The position numbers and the translations under genes were made by a program. DNA of 64,000 bases from Alphaproteobacteria bacterium (lineage in GTDB: Bacteria; Pseudomonadota; Alphaproteobacteria; Micavibrionales; UBA2020), in assembly GCA_025934695.1 (NCBI GenBank), contig JAICWS010000003.1:310001-374000 (forward strand), in the 5' to 3' direction. Below are positions 42,730 to 50,951 of the stretch, piece by piece; position 1 is the first letter of the stretch, and every line of letters begins with the position of its first letter. The notes below the pieces were generated by a model. That model was given only the letters and a program-made list of their open reading frames with translations, had not been told where the DNA came from and did not search any database.

Positions 42730-43167
42730 ATGTCCCGCGCACCCAATATGCACCGCAAGCAAGGCCTTTACCTGAAACATGTCGGCGTGAAGGGCCGCGG
42801 CGTCTTCTGCCGCACCGCCATCAGGAAGGGCGAGGTGCTGGAAATCAGCCCCGCCGTCATTCTGAATGAAAAAGCCTCCAGCGCCGTCGACAGCACGATC
42901 CTGATGAACTACGACTTCGTCATTGGCAATATTTCGAAGAAAATGCGCAAGCAAACGGGCGTGACGAAGCCAGCCAAGGCGAGCTGCGTGATCTTCGGTA
43001 TCATGACTTTTTGTAATCACGACGAAAAGCCCAACGCCGAAATCGTCTGGGAGGAAAAAGACGGCACGCTCTATTACGAGCTGCACGCCACCCGCGCTAT
43101 ACCGGCGAATACCGAAATCTGCACGAGCTACGGGAATACCTGGTTTTCGGACCGGGGCTGGAAATAA
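42730..43167 (+). CDS. SET-domain protein
   Basis: A 145-residue protein that is almost only a SET fold. KGRGVFCRTAIRKGEVLEISP opens the domain, FGIMTFCNHDEKPNAEIVW holds the NHxxxPN motif, and ATRAIPANTEICTSYGNTWF holds the GExxxxYG-type end. SET proteins transfer a methyl group from SAM to lysines. Bacterial members are scattered, and their substrates are mostly unknown. A single gene 33 bases after the GMC gene. Confidence 0.85.
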   Translation: MSRAPNMHRKQGLYLKHVGVKGRGVFCRTAIRKGEVLEISPAVILNEKASSAVDSTILMNYDFVIGNISKKMRKQTGVTKPAKASCVIFGIMTFCNHDEKPNAEIVWEEKDGTLYYELHATRAIPANTEICTSYGNTWFSDRGWK

Positions 43168-43172
43168 TTTTC

Positions 43173-44378
43173 TTACTTGTTCTTTTCCCACAGCTTGCGC
43201 GCCTTTTCGTCCTCGGCGGCCTTGTCGGCGGCTTCGCGGGCGGCACGCTGCTTTTCAAGCTGGGCGACTTGCGCCGCTTCCGTCGCGCGGGCTTTTTCGG
43301 ACGCGGCCTTTTCGGCGGCCTTCGCGGCGCGCGTCTGGGCCTCCCTGGCATTGGCGGCTTCCTTCGCCGCGAAGGCGGCCCATTTGTCGGCATCCTTGTC
43401 CTTTGCCTTCGCAGCCGCGTCTTTCTGGGCCTTCGCCGCTTTTGCCTCGGCCTCTTTCGCGAGTACGGCAGCCTGTTCGGCGGCGGCGGCATGCGCGGCG
43501 GCTTCCTTGGCAATCTTGTCCGCCTGCGCCTGCGCTTCCACCTCGCGGGCGGTCGCCTTGCGCGGCTCGTTCGTCGCGGCGGCCGGCTTTTGCTCCGGCT
43601 TCTTGGGTTCCTGGGCTGCGATCCAGGCATCATGCTCCGCGCGCTTTTGCGGATCGGTGAGGACCTTGTAAGCCTCGTTCAATGTTTGCGCCATCTGTGC
43701 TGATTCCGCGCTCTGACCTGCCTCGCCCGCCTGGAATTTCATCGCGAGAACCTTGTGAACGGCCTTGACGACCTCGACCGGCGCGCCGCGCGCGACGCCC
43801 AGCGTGTCGTAATGGGTATTGATCACCTTGGCGGGCGCGTCGACCGGCACCTGGGGCTTGCCGCCCAGGGCCTTGATCTTTTCCGCCGCGTGCTTGGCGG
43901 TGTTGGCGGCCTTGGCCTCGGCCTTGACGGCTTCTTCGGCGCATTGCTTGGCATAGGCGTCCCATTTCGCCTTTTCGCCCGCGGCCGCTGTAGCCGCCTG
44001 CTGCGCCACCTTGGCCGCCTTCTCGCGGCAGGCCTGCGCTTCCTTGGCTTCCTTGGCGGCGAAGGCTTCCCACGAAGTGATTTCCTTGAATACCTTGTCG
44101 CGTCGCGCCTGTTCTTCGGGGGGCAGCTGCGCCTTGGGCGCCTGCGGCTTCTTCGGTTCCTGCGTGCGGATCCAGAGGTCGTGCTCGTCGCGTTTTTTCG
44201 GGTCGGTAAGGGTATTGTAAGCAATGTTGATGAGCTGCATCATCAGCACCGCTTCAGGATTGTCCAGATTGCGGTCGGGGTGATATTTTTGGGCAAGCGC
44301 GCGGTATGCGGCGCGTATGACTTCCGTCGACGCGTTCTTTGAGACTTTCAGCGTATCGTAATGCGTGACAGCACTCAT
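43173..44378 (-). CDS. Double J-domain protein with Ala/Lys/Glu-rich helices
   Basis: A 401-residue protein built of two similar halves. The first J domain (about residues 5-70) is intact with HPD at 33-35 (QKYHPDRN). The second (about 189-255) keeps the J pattern (THYDTLGV, NEAYKVLTDPQKRAEHD) but has Gln-Ala-Gly (216-218) where HPD should be. Each is followed by QEPKKP and a long Ala/Lys/Glu-rich helical stretch. Intact J domains stimulate Hsp70 (DnaK); the second likely cannot. ATG 44378 begins MSAVTHYDTL. It is convergent with the SET gene. Confidence 0.82.
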   Translation of the reverse strand: MSAVTHYDTLKVSKNASTEVIRAAYRALAQKYHPDRNLDNPEAVLMMQLINIAYNTLTDPKKRDEHDLWIRTQEPKKPQAPKAQLPPEEQARRDKVFKEITSWEAFAAKEAKEAQACREKAAKVAQQAATAAAGEKAKWDAYAKQCAEEAVKAEAKAANTAKHAAEKIKALGGKPQVPVDAPAKVINTHYDTLGVARGAPVEVVKAVHKVLAMKFQAGEAGQSAESAQMAQTLNEAYKVLTDPQKRAEHDAWIAAQEPKKPEQKPAAATNEPRKATAREVEAQAQADKIAKEAAAHAAAAEQAAVLAKEAEAKAAKAQKDAAAKAKDKDADKWAAFAAKEAANAREAQTRAAKAAEKAASEKARATEAAQVAQLEKQRAAREAADKAAEDEKARKLWEKNK

Positions 44379-44595
44379 TTTCTGCCCCAATCCCCTAAAT
44401 TCCAATCATAATCGCCCGAAAACTCCCTGTAAATAAAGGACATCGTTAGCTATTCCGGGAAATCCAGCGTCAACCCCGCAACTTGTGCTTTTCGCTCCAT
44501 CCAACGCGCCGGTCTTCCATGGATTTCAAGGGGAACCACGGGTTTACCCCTGCGTTTTCCACAAAGAGACGAAAAACCGGAAAAAGGATGATCCC

Positions 44596-45153
44596 ATGCC
44601 TCCCGCTGTCCTGAGCCTGACTCTGGAAGAACGCCAGCGCGAGATCGCGGCCGAGATCAGGCGCGGCCGGGGCTGGTATGTGGGGGAAAGCATCCTGTTC
44701 ATCATCTTGGGGCTTGCCGCCGTATCGCTGCCCGAGCTGACGAGCCTCGCGGTCAATGCCATGGTGGGGGTCTTCCTGCTGCTGGCGGGCGCGATGCGCG
44801 TGGTGAACGGCGTCCGTTTCCTGCGCGGGCGCGGCTGGCGCCTGGTGTCGGGCGCGATCTTCTGTGCGGCGGGCGCGGCCATGCTCTATTGGCCGCTCGC
44901 CGGCATTGCGGCGTTGAGCACCATCCTGGGGGCGCTGCTGATGGCCGAGGGGATCCTCGACACGTTGATCGCCATCGCCTACCGTCCGGCGTTCCGCTGG
45001 GGCGCGCTGCTGCTCTCGGGCGTGGTCAGCCTGTTCCTCGGCATCTTCATTTTTTCAGGCTTGCCGCTGACGGGCATGGTCTTCCTGTCGATCGCGATTG
45101 GCATCAGCATGATGTTTTATGGCTTCGCGCTGCTGTTGCTGGCGTGGATCTGA
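44596..45153 (+). CDS. HdeD family (DUF308) membrane protein
   Basis: A 185-residue protein with six hydrophobic helices, many with small residues. GWYVGESILFIILGLAAVSLP opens the domain, and MAEGILDTLIAIAYRP lies in the middle, typical of DUF308/HdeD. E. coli HdeD is linked to acid resistance at high cell density. The role here is unknown. ATG 44596 follows AAAAAGGA. Confidence 0.86.
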   Translation: MPPAVLSLTLEERQREIAAEIRRGRGWYVGESILFIILGLAAVSLPELTSLAVNAMVGVFLLLAGAMRVVNGVRFLRGRGWRLVSGAIFCAAGAAMLYWPLAGIAALSTILGALLMAEGILDTLIAIAYRPAFRWGALLLSGVVSLFLGIFIFSGLPLTGMVFLSIAIGISMMFYGFALLLLAWI

Positions 45154-45170
45154 GCATGCGGTAAATACCC

Positions 45171-45896
45171 ATGGCCAGCATCAACGAGCAGGGAAATATC
45201 CAGGCCTGCTGTCCCGAGTGCCACGGGGCCTTAAGCACCTTCGAATGGAATTCCAAGGACAAGATTTATGGTTCGATCACGCGCGCCGATATCGCGGAGT
45301 CGACCTGCTACCGGCTTTACCGCTGCGCGGGTTGCGGCTCGGGCGCGCTGGCCGTCGTGCGCTTCACCGGCAAGCTCTGGCCCGGCGACACACGCCAGCT
45401 CCTCACCTTTCATAGCGAGGCCGCCGAGCGCCTGCCGCTGCCGCGCGACCTGCCGCAGTCCATCGTCAATGAATTCCGCGAGGCCGAAAAATGCCTCGAC
45501 GCCGGCTGTCTGCGCGCGGCGATGGGACTGTTCCGTTCGGTCCTCGTGAAGGTCCTGCGTGCGAACGGCTATGTGATTGACCGCAATCTTCCCTTAAGCC
45601 ACCAGCTGGACACCGTGGCCGAGGACGGCATCATCACCAAGGCACGGCACCGCAAGGCGGCGCGGGTGCTCGGCCACGACATCATCGACGATGAATGGCA
45701 CGAGCCGCCGCGCATCGACCTGGAAGCCCTGCGCCGCTTCACCCAGCGCATTCTGGAGGATCTTTACGAAGACCGCGCCGCGACCGTCCTGATGCTGCGC
45801 GACGCGGGGCGCCTCGTGAATGAGGAAAAGAATATGCCCGTACCCGTCTCCGCGCCGCCGCCGGGCCGCAAGTTCTTTCCGCAGTCGCTGCAGTGA
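45171..45896 (+). CDS. DUF4145-type protein with N-terminal zinc ribbon
   Basis: A 241-residue cytoplasmic protein. CPECHG and CAGCGSG, about 35 residues apart, form a likely zinc ribbon. The second half (IVNEFREAEKCLDAGCLRAA, then a run to VLGHDIIDDEWHE and RILEDLYE) matches DUF4145, a helical domain often found near nucleases and phage-defence genes. No such gene is adjacent here. It follows HdeD by 17 bases on the same strand. Confidence 0.75.
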   Translation: MASINEQGNIQACCPECHGALSTFEWNSKDKIYGSITRADIAESTCYRLYRCAGCGSGALAVVRFTGKLWPGDTRQLLTFHSEAAERLPLPRDLPQSIVNEFREAEKCLDAGCLRAAMGLFRSVLVKVLRANGYVIDRNLPLSHQLDTVAEDGIITKARHRKAARVLGHDIIDDEWHEPPRIDLEALRRFTQRILEDLYEDRAATVLMLRDAGRLVNEEKNMPVPVSAPPPGRKFFPQSLQ

Positions 45897-45897
45897 T

Positions 45898-47682
45898 TTA
45901 GGGCTTCATTCCCTTGATCTTGGGCTTGGCCGATTGGGCCGGCGGATCAGAATAGCCGAGCGTCGCCGGGTCGATCTTGTCGTAGGAGACCAGCGCCTTG
46001 AAATTCTGGTGCACCGGATCGAGGTCGGCATCCACCTTCAGCTCTTTGGGGCCGAAAGCCTTTTCAAGATAGCGTTTGGCCACCAGCGCCTTGCGCGCGT
46101 CGCCCAAGCCCAAGTCATGCGCCGCTTCTTCGGCCAGCAGCGCGCCCGAGAGTACATCGGCCATATGGTCCATGAGCTTGCGGGCGAAACGTTCGCCGTC
46201 TTTCGGGTTCTGGCGCAGGTAGAGGAGCGCGTTCATCGTCTCTTTAAGGCCCTTGTCGAGCAGCGCCTTTTCAGCCGCCATGGTTTCGGGCAGGGCGTCG
46301 GAAATGGCGCGGATTTTTTCGATGAAAATCTGGTCGCCTGGTTCCTTGCCGGCCACCATGCGCAGCAGTTCGAGGGCCTGGATGTTCGCCGGCCCTTCCC
46401 AGACGGTCAGCACCATGGAATCGCGGAACAGGCGCGCGGTCGGGAATTCTTCGGTATAGCCGTTGCCGCCCACGATCTCGAGCGCCTTTTTCGACGATTG
46501 CACCGCGTCTTCGGCGGTGCGGTATTTCGCCAGTGCCGTGGAAAGACGCAGCCAGGGACGCAGTTGTTCGTCCTTCAAGGACGCGTCAAACGTCTTGGCG
46601 GCTTCGAAAGCGATCGCCGTCGCAGCCTCGGAGCGGATCATCAGATCCATCAGCTCGTTCTGCACCATGGGGTAGTTGACTATTTCCTTGCCGAAAGCTT
46701 CGCGGTGCGAGGCCCAGGACGCCGCTTCCAGGAAGGCGCGGCGCGTGACGCCGGCGGCGCCCACCGCATTGTGAACGCGGCTGTATTCGAGGGCTTCCAT
46801 CATGATCTTGAGGCCGTTGGGCGGCGCCGCGATTTCGATGACTTCAGCGCCCTCCAGGTCGATTTCGCCAGTCGCGAGACCCTTCGTTCCCAGCTTGTCC
46901 TTCAGGCGGCGGATTGAATATTTGTTCTGCGAGCCATCCCTCAGATGGCTGGGCACCAGGTAAAGGCCCAGGCCCTTGCTTCCCGCAGGCGCACCTTCGG
47001 GACGGGCGGTCGCGAGCGCCAAGCCGGAATTGGCGTTGCTGGTAAACCATTTCAACCCGTAGAGGCGTACCTTGCCATCCGCATCGGTGACCGATTTCGT
47101 CGTTGTCGCGCCGACATCGGAGCCGCCATGCAGCTCGGTACACCAGGTGCCGCCCGTCTTGGCGGCGCCGTCCATGCGCGTCATGTCGTACAGATATTCG
47201 TCACGCACGGCCTTGGGCGCGTATTTGTCGAGCACATAGGCGACCGCGCCCGTCATGGTGACGGGGCAATGGACCGAAATGTCGGTCTGCGAGAGCATAT
47301 AGCCCATCGTGAATGTCAGCAGGTGCGGTTCCGGATCCTTGTCCTGGAAGGCGAGTCCGATGGTGCCACGCTCATAGGCTTCCTGGTGGCATTGTTCGTA
47401 TTTCGGGTTGAAGATGACCTTGCTTTGCTTCTGGCCCAGCTTGTTGTGGGTTTCGAGCTGCGGAGGCGCATACCTGTCGCTGTAGCTGGCCTGTTCGTCG
47501 AGTTCGCCGCCGGTCCATTTGCCGAAGTCCTTCAGCCGGTCGAAATTGCGCTCGAGCATGTCGGGCTCGATGCGTTCCAGCAGGCGCTGCAGGTTCAGGT
47601 CGGACTCGAAAAAATTCGTGCCGCGGGTTTCTTTCGGGTAATCGACGGGCCTGGCCGTCTTGCGCGGGGAAAAACCGGTCAT
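45898..47682 (-). CDS. Acyl-CoA dehydrogenase, long form
   Basis: A 594-residue flavoprotein of fatty-acid oxidation. It shows TWCTELHGGSDVGA and FTSNANSGLALA (FAD/substrate loops), RLKDKLGTKGLATGEI, SRVHNAVGAAGVTRRAFLEA, REAFGKEIVNYPMVQN and VGGNGYTEEFPTARLFRDS. It is longer than classic acyl-CoA dehydrogenases, as in the AidB/DMSP-type branches, with an extra C-terminal domain. ATG 47682 gives MTGFSPRKTA; a longer frame would run into the divergent regulator's leader. It is divergent from a TetR gene, which likely controls it. Confidence 0.9.
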   Translation of the reverse strand: MTGFSPRKTARPVDYPKETRGTNFFESDLNLQRLLERIEPDMLERNFDRLKDFGKWTGGELDEQASYSDRYAPPQLETHNKLGQKQSKVIFNPKYEQCHQEAYERGTIGLAFQDKDPEPHLLTFTMGYMLSQTDISVHCPVTMTGAVAYVLDKYAPKAVRDEYLYDMTRMDGAAKTGGTWCTELHGGSDVGATTTKSVTDADGKVRLYGLKWFTSNANSGLALATARPEGAPAGSKGLGLYLVPSHLRDGSQNKYSIRRLKDKLGTKGLATGEIDLEGAEVIEIAAPPNGLKIMMEALEYSRVHNAVGAAGVTRRAFLEAASWASHREAFGKEIVNYPMVQNELMDLMIRSEAATAIAFEAAKTFDASLKDEQLRPWLRLSTALAKYRTAEDAVQSSKKALEIVGGNGYTEEFPTARLFRDSMVLTVWEGPANIQALELLRMVAGKEPGDQIFIEKIRAISDALPETMAAEKALLDKGLKETMNALLYLRQNPKDGERFARKLMDHMADVLSGALLAEEAAHDLGLGDARKALVAKRYLEKAFGPKELKVDADLDPVHQNFKALVSYDKIDPATLGYSDPPAQSAKPKIKGMKP

Positions 47683-47778
47683 GCTTTTATATAGTCTCCA
47701 TAATGCGATTTTAAAATCATGCGCTTTCCCAACCGGAATCGCAATCCCTATTGACCTCCAGAATCGCGAGTGCAAGGA

Positions 47779-47803
47779 TGAACGATAGTACTCGGGTTGT
47801 TCA
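47779..47803. promoter_or_regulatory. Candidate operator (TGAAC-N15-GTTCA) between acyl-CoA dehydrogenase and TetR
   Basis: TGAAC (47779-47783) and GTTCA (47799-47803) form an inverted repeat 22 bases before the TetR start. TetR regulators often bind such palindromes in divergent regions. The arms are short, so this is tentative. Confidence 0.3.
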
Positions 47804-47824
47804 TGAGTTGAGCGGGGTTTCATC

Positions 47825-48442
47825 ATGACGGTCGTACGTAACGAGGATTTCCAGAAAAAATTCAGGTATCATCATGGCCACCTGCGCGAATCGCTGTTGG
47901 CCGCCGCGCTCGATATTCTTGACAGCGAAGGCTCGGCGAATTTGAGCCTGCGCCAACTCGCCAAAGCGACCGGCGTGTCGCAGGCCGCGCCCTATACCTA
48001 TTTCAACGACAAGGACGAGCTGCTGGCCGCCGTCGCGCAAACGGGTTTCGAGCAGCTGCGCGTGCAGATTTTCGAAAACGTCAAGACCGCCGCGACCGTG
48101 CAGCAAAAGGTCGAGCGGCTGATGACGAGCTACATCAACTTCGCCATCGAGCGCCGCCAGTTGTTCCAGTTGATGTTCGGGCGCGAACTGTCGGACCTCA
48201 AAAAACATCCGACGCTGGCCGCGACGCACGGCAAATTCTTCGCGCAGATTTCGGGCTACCTGAAAGGTCGCCGGGAAGGAGCGGAGGATGCGAACTTCCT
48301 GACCGTCACCCTGTGGGGCCTGTGCCAGGGGCTGGCCTCGCTCCTGTCGGAGAACAAGCTGAAGACGACCGATGTCGGCGCCTCCAGCGTCGAGGAATTC
48401 GTCAAGCGCACGGTCGCATTGCTGTCTGCACAGCTGTCCTAA
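47825..48442 (+). CDS. TetR/AcrR family transcriptional regulator
   Basis: A 205-residue repressor-type protein. The N-terminal helix-turn-helix (LAAALDILDSEGSANLSLRQ, then LAKATGVSQAAPYTYFNDKDELL) is a clear TetR signature. The C-terminal ligand domain is all-helical. It is divergent from the acyl-CoA dehydrogenase, the usual arrangement for control by an acyl-CoA or similar ligand. Confidence 0.93.
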   Translation: MTVVRNEDFQKKFRYHHGHLRESLLAAALDILDSEGSANLSLRQLAKATGVSQAAPYTYFNDKDELLAAVAQTGFEQLRVQIFENVKTAATVQQKVERLMTSYINFAIERRQLFQLMFGRELSDLKKHPTLAATHGKFFAQISGYLKGRREGAEDANFLTVTLWGLCQGLASLLSENKLKTTDVGASSVEEFVKRTVALLSAQLS

Positions 48443-48629
48443 AAACCGAATATCGCCAAGGCTATAGACGCAGGCCGGTCCTGCGCCGTTCAGCAGTTAT
48501 TAAAAATTCCCCTGTAGACTTGGAAGTCGGGTCATCTTTCAAAATCGATAAAATTTTATCGAATTCCGCGCGGACGGGACGGGCGACGATGTGTCCCAAG
48601 GCGCGGGCTGTTCAAGGGGAGGAAATGCG

Positions 48630-49553
48630 ATGCAGCTGACACACCGGGTTTTGCTTGTGGGAGAGACGGGCGTCATTCTTTATACGCCGGCTGAAACAGG
48701 CGCGGGGCGCGCCCTGTCGGTCAACTGGGACGCGCCGGATTTCGAGCGCCGTGTGTCGGTGGCTTGCATACAGAGCGCCACGCCCTCGCCCATCGCGGTC
48801 CTGTTCAACAATGGCGACCAAAGCTACCGCAAGGAAGAAAACATTGCGGCCGGGGGCCGCCAGACGAAGCTTGAGGCCGCCTTTCCGGCCGAACAGTTTC
48901 CCGCGCGGGCATCAATGGAAATCGCGGGCGCGCGCAAGGCGGATGGGAAATCCTATCTGCTGGTCGCGCTGCAAGGGGGCGAACATATGGTGCGGCTTGC
49001 GGACGCGCTCAAAGACGCGCCGGTCATGGGCTGTGGAGTGCTGCCCATTGAATCGACCGGCCTCGTGGACGCGCTGGCGGACAAGCTGTTCGGCGCGGAA
49101 AAGCGCGGGCGCTGGGCAATGCTGGTCGGCCAGCATGAGACCGGGGGGTTGCGCCAGGTCGTGACGCGGGACGGCGTGCTGGCGCTGACGCGCCTCATTC
49201 CTGCGGAAGAGCCCGAGAGAGCCGGCCGGAACTGGGGCGATTTCGCGGCGCGTGAAGCACGGGCGACACATAGATATCTGGCCGCTTTCGGCCTTCAGGA
49301 GGCCGATGGATTTGACGTGATGATCGTCTGCGGCGCGGAGGAAGCGCGGCTGTTTAGTGCCGACATTCCCCCCGGCACGCGGAGGCGCTGCCTGACGCAA
49401 GGGGAAGCGCTCACGCTGCTGGGCTGCCGCCCGTCGGGGCATGAAAATGACCATTTCGCCGACGACCTGCATGCCCTCTGGACCGAGCGCCGCGATGCGC
49501 TGACGCTCTCCATCCCGGTGCCCGACCTCGCGGCGCGCCGCACGGCGCACTGA
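48630..49553 (+). CDS. PilM/actin-like fold protein (uncertain)
   Basis: A 307-residue soluble protein. VLLVGETGVILYTPAETGAG at the N-terminus looks like a phosphate-loop of the PilM/GspL type, and a mid-protein VGQHETGGLRQVVTRDGVLALTRLIP resembles the second actin-like lobe of such proteins. The end (LSIPVPDLAARRTAH) stops where related pilus or secretion proteins would go on to a membrane helix, so it may be shortened. No PilN/PilO genes follow; the next gene is convergent. GGGGAGG precedes ATG 48630. Confidence 0.5.
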   Translation: MQLTHRVLLVGETGVILYTPAETGAGRALSVNWDAPDFERRVSVACIQSATPSPIAVLFNNGDQSYRKEENIAAGGRQTKLEAAFPAEQFPARASMEIAGARKADGKSYLLVALQGGEHMVRLADALKDAPVMGCGVLPIESTGLVDALADKLFGAEKRGRWAMLVGQHETGGLRQVVTRDGVLALTRLIPAEEPERAGRNWGDFAAREARATHRYLAAFGLQEADGFDVMIVCGAEEARLFSADIPPGTRRRCLTQGEALTLLGCRPSGHENDHFADDLHALWTERRDALTLSIPVPDLAARRTAH

Positions 49554-49559
49554 CGAAGA

Positions 49560-50408
49560 TTACTCGAAGCGATCGAGGATCTTCATCGCCTTGCGGGCAT
49601 AGGACGTGCCGAAGAGTCGCGCATGGACGAGCAGCGGATAGAGGTTATAGATGTCCGCGCGCTCCTCGAAGAAGCCAGGACGGATGGGCCTGAGCTCGTT
49701 ATAGCGGCGGAAAAAAGCGTCGCCGAAGGTGTTGAACAGACGAATGAACGCGAGCTCCACTTCCGGGTCGGCGTAATAGATGGCGGGATCGAGGAAGGCG
49801 GCGACGCGGCCCTTGCCGGCCAGGATGTTGCCGCCCCAGATATCGCCGTGGACGAGCGACGGCGGCGCAAAGCCGCGCAACAACCCCGGCAATCGCGCGA
49901 TAAGCTTTTCAACCTGCTTGACGACCTTCGCGTCGATGCGGCCTTCCTTCTGCGCTTCCTGCGCCATGTAAAGCAGCCGCTGCTGCGCGAAAAACGCCGG
50001 CCAGTCGCGGCTCTGCGCGTTAGGCTGGCGCAAGGAGCCGATGAGCGTGTCGCGTTCGAGCCCGTATTGCTCGGCATGGACATTGTGCAGATCGGCCAGC
50101 AGGTCGGCCGCGTTCAACTGGGCCGCGTCGTCGAGCGTGAAATGCGACGGGACGAATTCCATCACCATGACATGCTCGTTGCTGTAGAGCACGGCCGGCA
50201 CTGGCAGCTTCGACTTGGACTTGAGGTAGCCCAGCATCCAGGCCTCGATATCAAGGCCCCGTTCCGCGACCTTGGTCACGATGGAGATGCCGCCTTCGAT
50301 GGACAGGCGGTAGATCTGCGCGTTGTTGGCGGCGGACAAGGGCGCGATCGACTGGATTTTCTTGCGCAGCGCCTGTTCGATTTCGGCCTGCAGCGCGGGG
50401 GTGATCAT
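49560..50408 (-). CDS. Fructosamine/ketosamine-3-kinase family protein
   Basis: A 282-residue small-molecule kinase. LSAANNAQIYRLSIEGGISI is a P-loop-like start, SLVHGDIWGGNILAGKGRVAA is the catalytic HGD loop, and FLDPAIYYADPEVELAFIRLF the metal-binding segment, all typical of fructosamine kinases. Such enzymes repair glycated proteins. It overlaps the phosphatase gene by four bases (ATGA). Confidence 0.9.
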   Translation of the reverse strand: MITPALQAEIEQALRKKIQSIAPLSAANNAQIYRLSIEGGISIVTKVAERGLDIEAWMLGYLKSKSKLPVPAVLYSNEHVMVMEFVPSHFTLDDAAQLNAADLLADLHNVHAEQYGLERDTLIGSLRQPNAQSRDWPAFFAQQRLLYMAQEAQKEGRIDAKVVKQVEKLIARLPGLLRGFAPPSLVHGDIWGGNILAGKGRVAAFLDPAIYYADPEVELAFIRLFNTFGDAFFRRYNELRPIRPGFFEERADIYNLYPLLVHARLFGTSYARKAMKILDRFE

Positions 50409-50899
50409 AGGTTGCGTTCCTCGCGGATTTTCTTCAGCAGCGCCTGCGCCCCTTCGTTCACGAGACCGAAGACCTGCTCGAAGTCTTTTTCATCGCCGTA
50501 CCAGGGGTCCGGGACTTCCTGCTTATCGATATGCGTGCAGGCGGACAGGAACATCTGGATCTGCGCCTTGTGTTTGGCAGGCGCGCGTTCCTTGAGCTCG
50601 TGGAAATGGCCGCCGTCCATGGCGAAGATGTAATCGTAGGTGTCATAGTCTTTGGCCGTCAGGGCGCGCGCCAGCTGGTGGCCGATCGACACCCCGTATT
50701 TTTTCGCGATCTTGACCGCGCGCTTATCGGGCCCCTGCCCCGCGTGGTATGAATCGGTGCCGGCGGAGTCGATCTGGAACCTGTCCTTCAGCCCCTCCTT
50801 GTCGACAAGGTGGCGGAAGACCCCTTCGGCAGTGGGCGAGCGGCAGATGTTTCCGGTGCAGACGAAAAGGATGCGGATGACGGGACTTGCGTTAGGCAT
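50405..50899 (-). CDS. Low-molecular-weight protein tyrosine phosphatase
   Basis: A 164-residue phosphatase. VCTGNICRSPTAEGVF is the CX5R active-site loop, and DPWYGDEKDFE carries the general-acid Asp. This pairing with a fructosamine kinase (sometimes fused or adjacent) is known; the phosphatase may act on fructosamine-type phosphates. ATG 50899 (MPNASPVIRIL) starts it. Confidence 0.94.
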   Translation of the reverse strand: MPNASPVIRILFVCTGNICRSPTAEGVFRHLVDKEGLKDRFQIDSAGTDSYHAGQGPDKRAVKIAKKYGVSIGHQLARALTAKDYDTYDYIFAMDGGHFHELKERAPAKHKAQIQMFLSACTHIDKQEVPDPWYGDEKDFEQVFGLVNEGAQALLKKIREERNL

Positions 50900-50951
50900 G
50901 TATTTTTGTGATTCTCGTATTTAAGGAAAACCACCCCAGGGATTTGATATT

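Noticed and set aside
45171-45896. Phage-defence island around the DUF4145 gene
   Set aside because: DUF4145 can accompany defence genes, but neighbours are HdeD and fatty-acid metabolism genes; nothing supports defence here.
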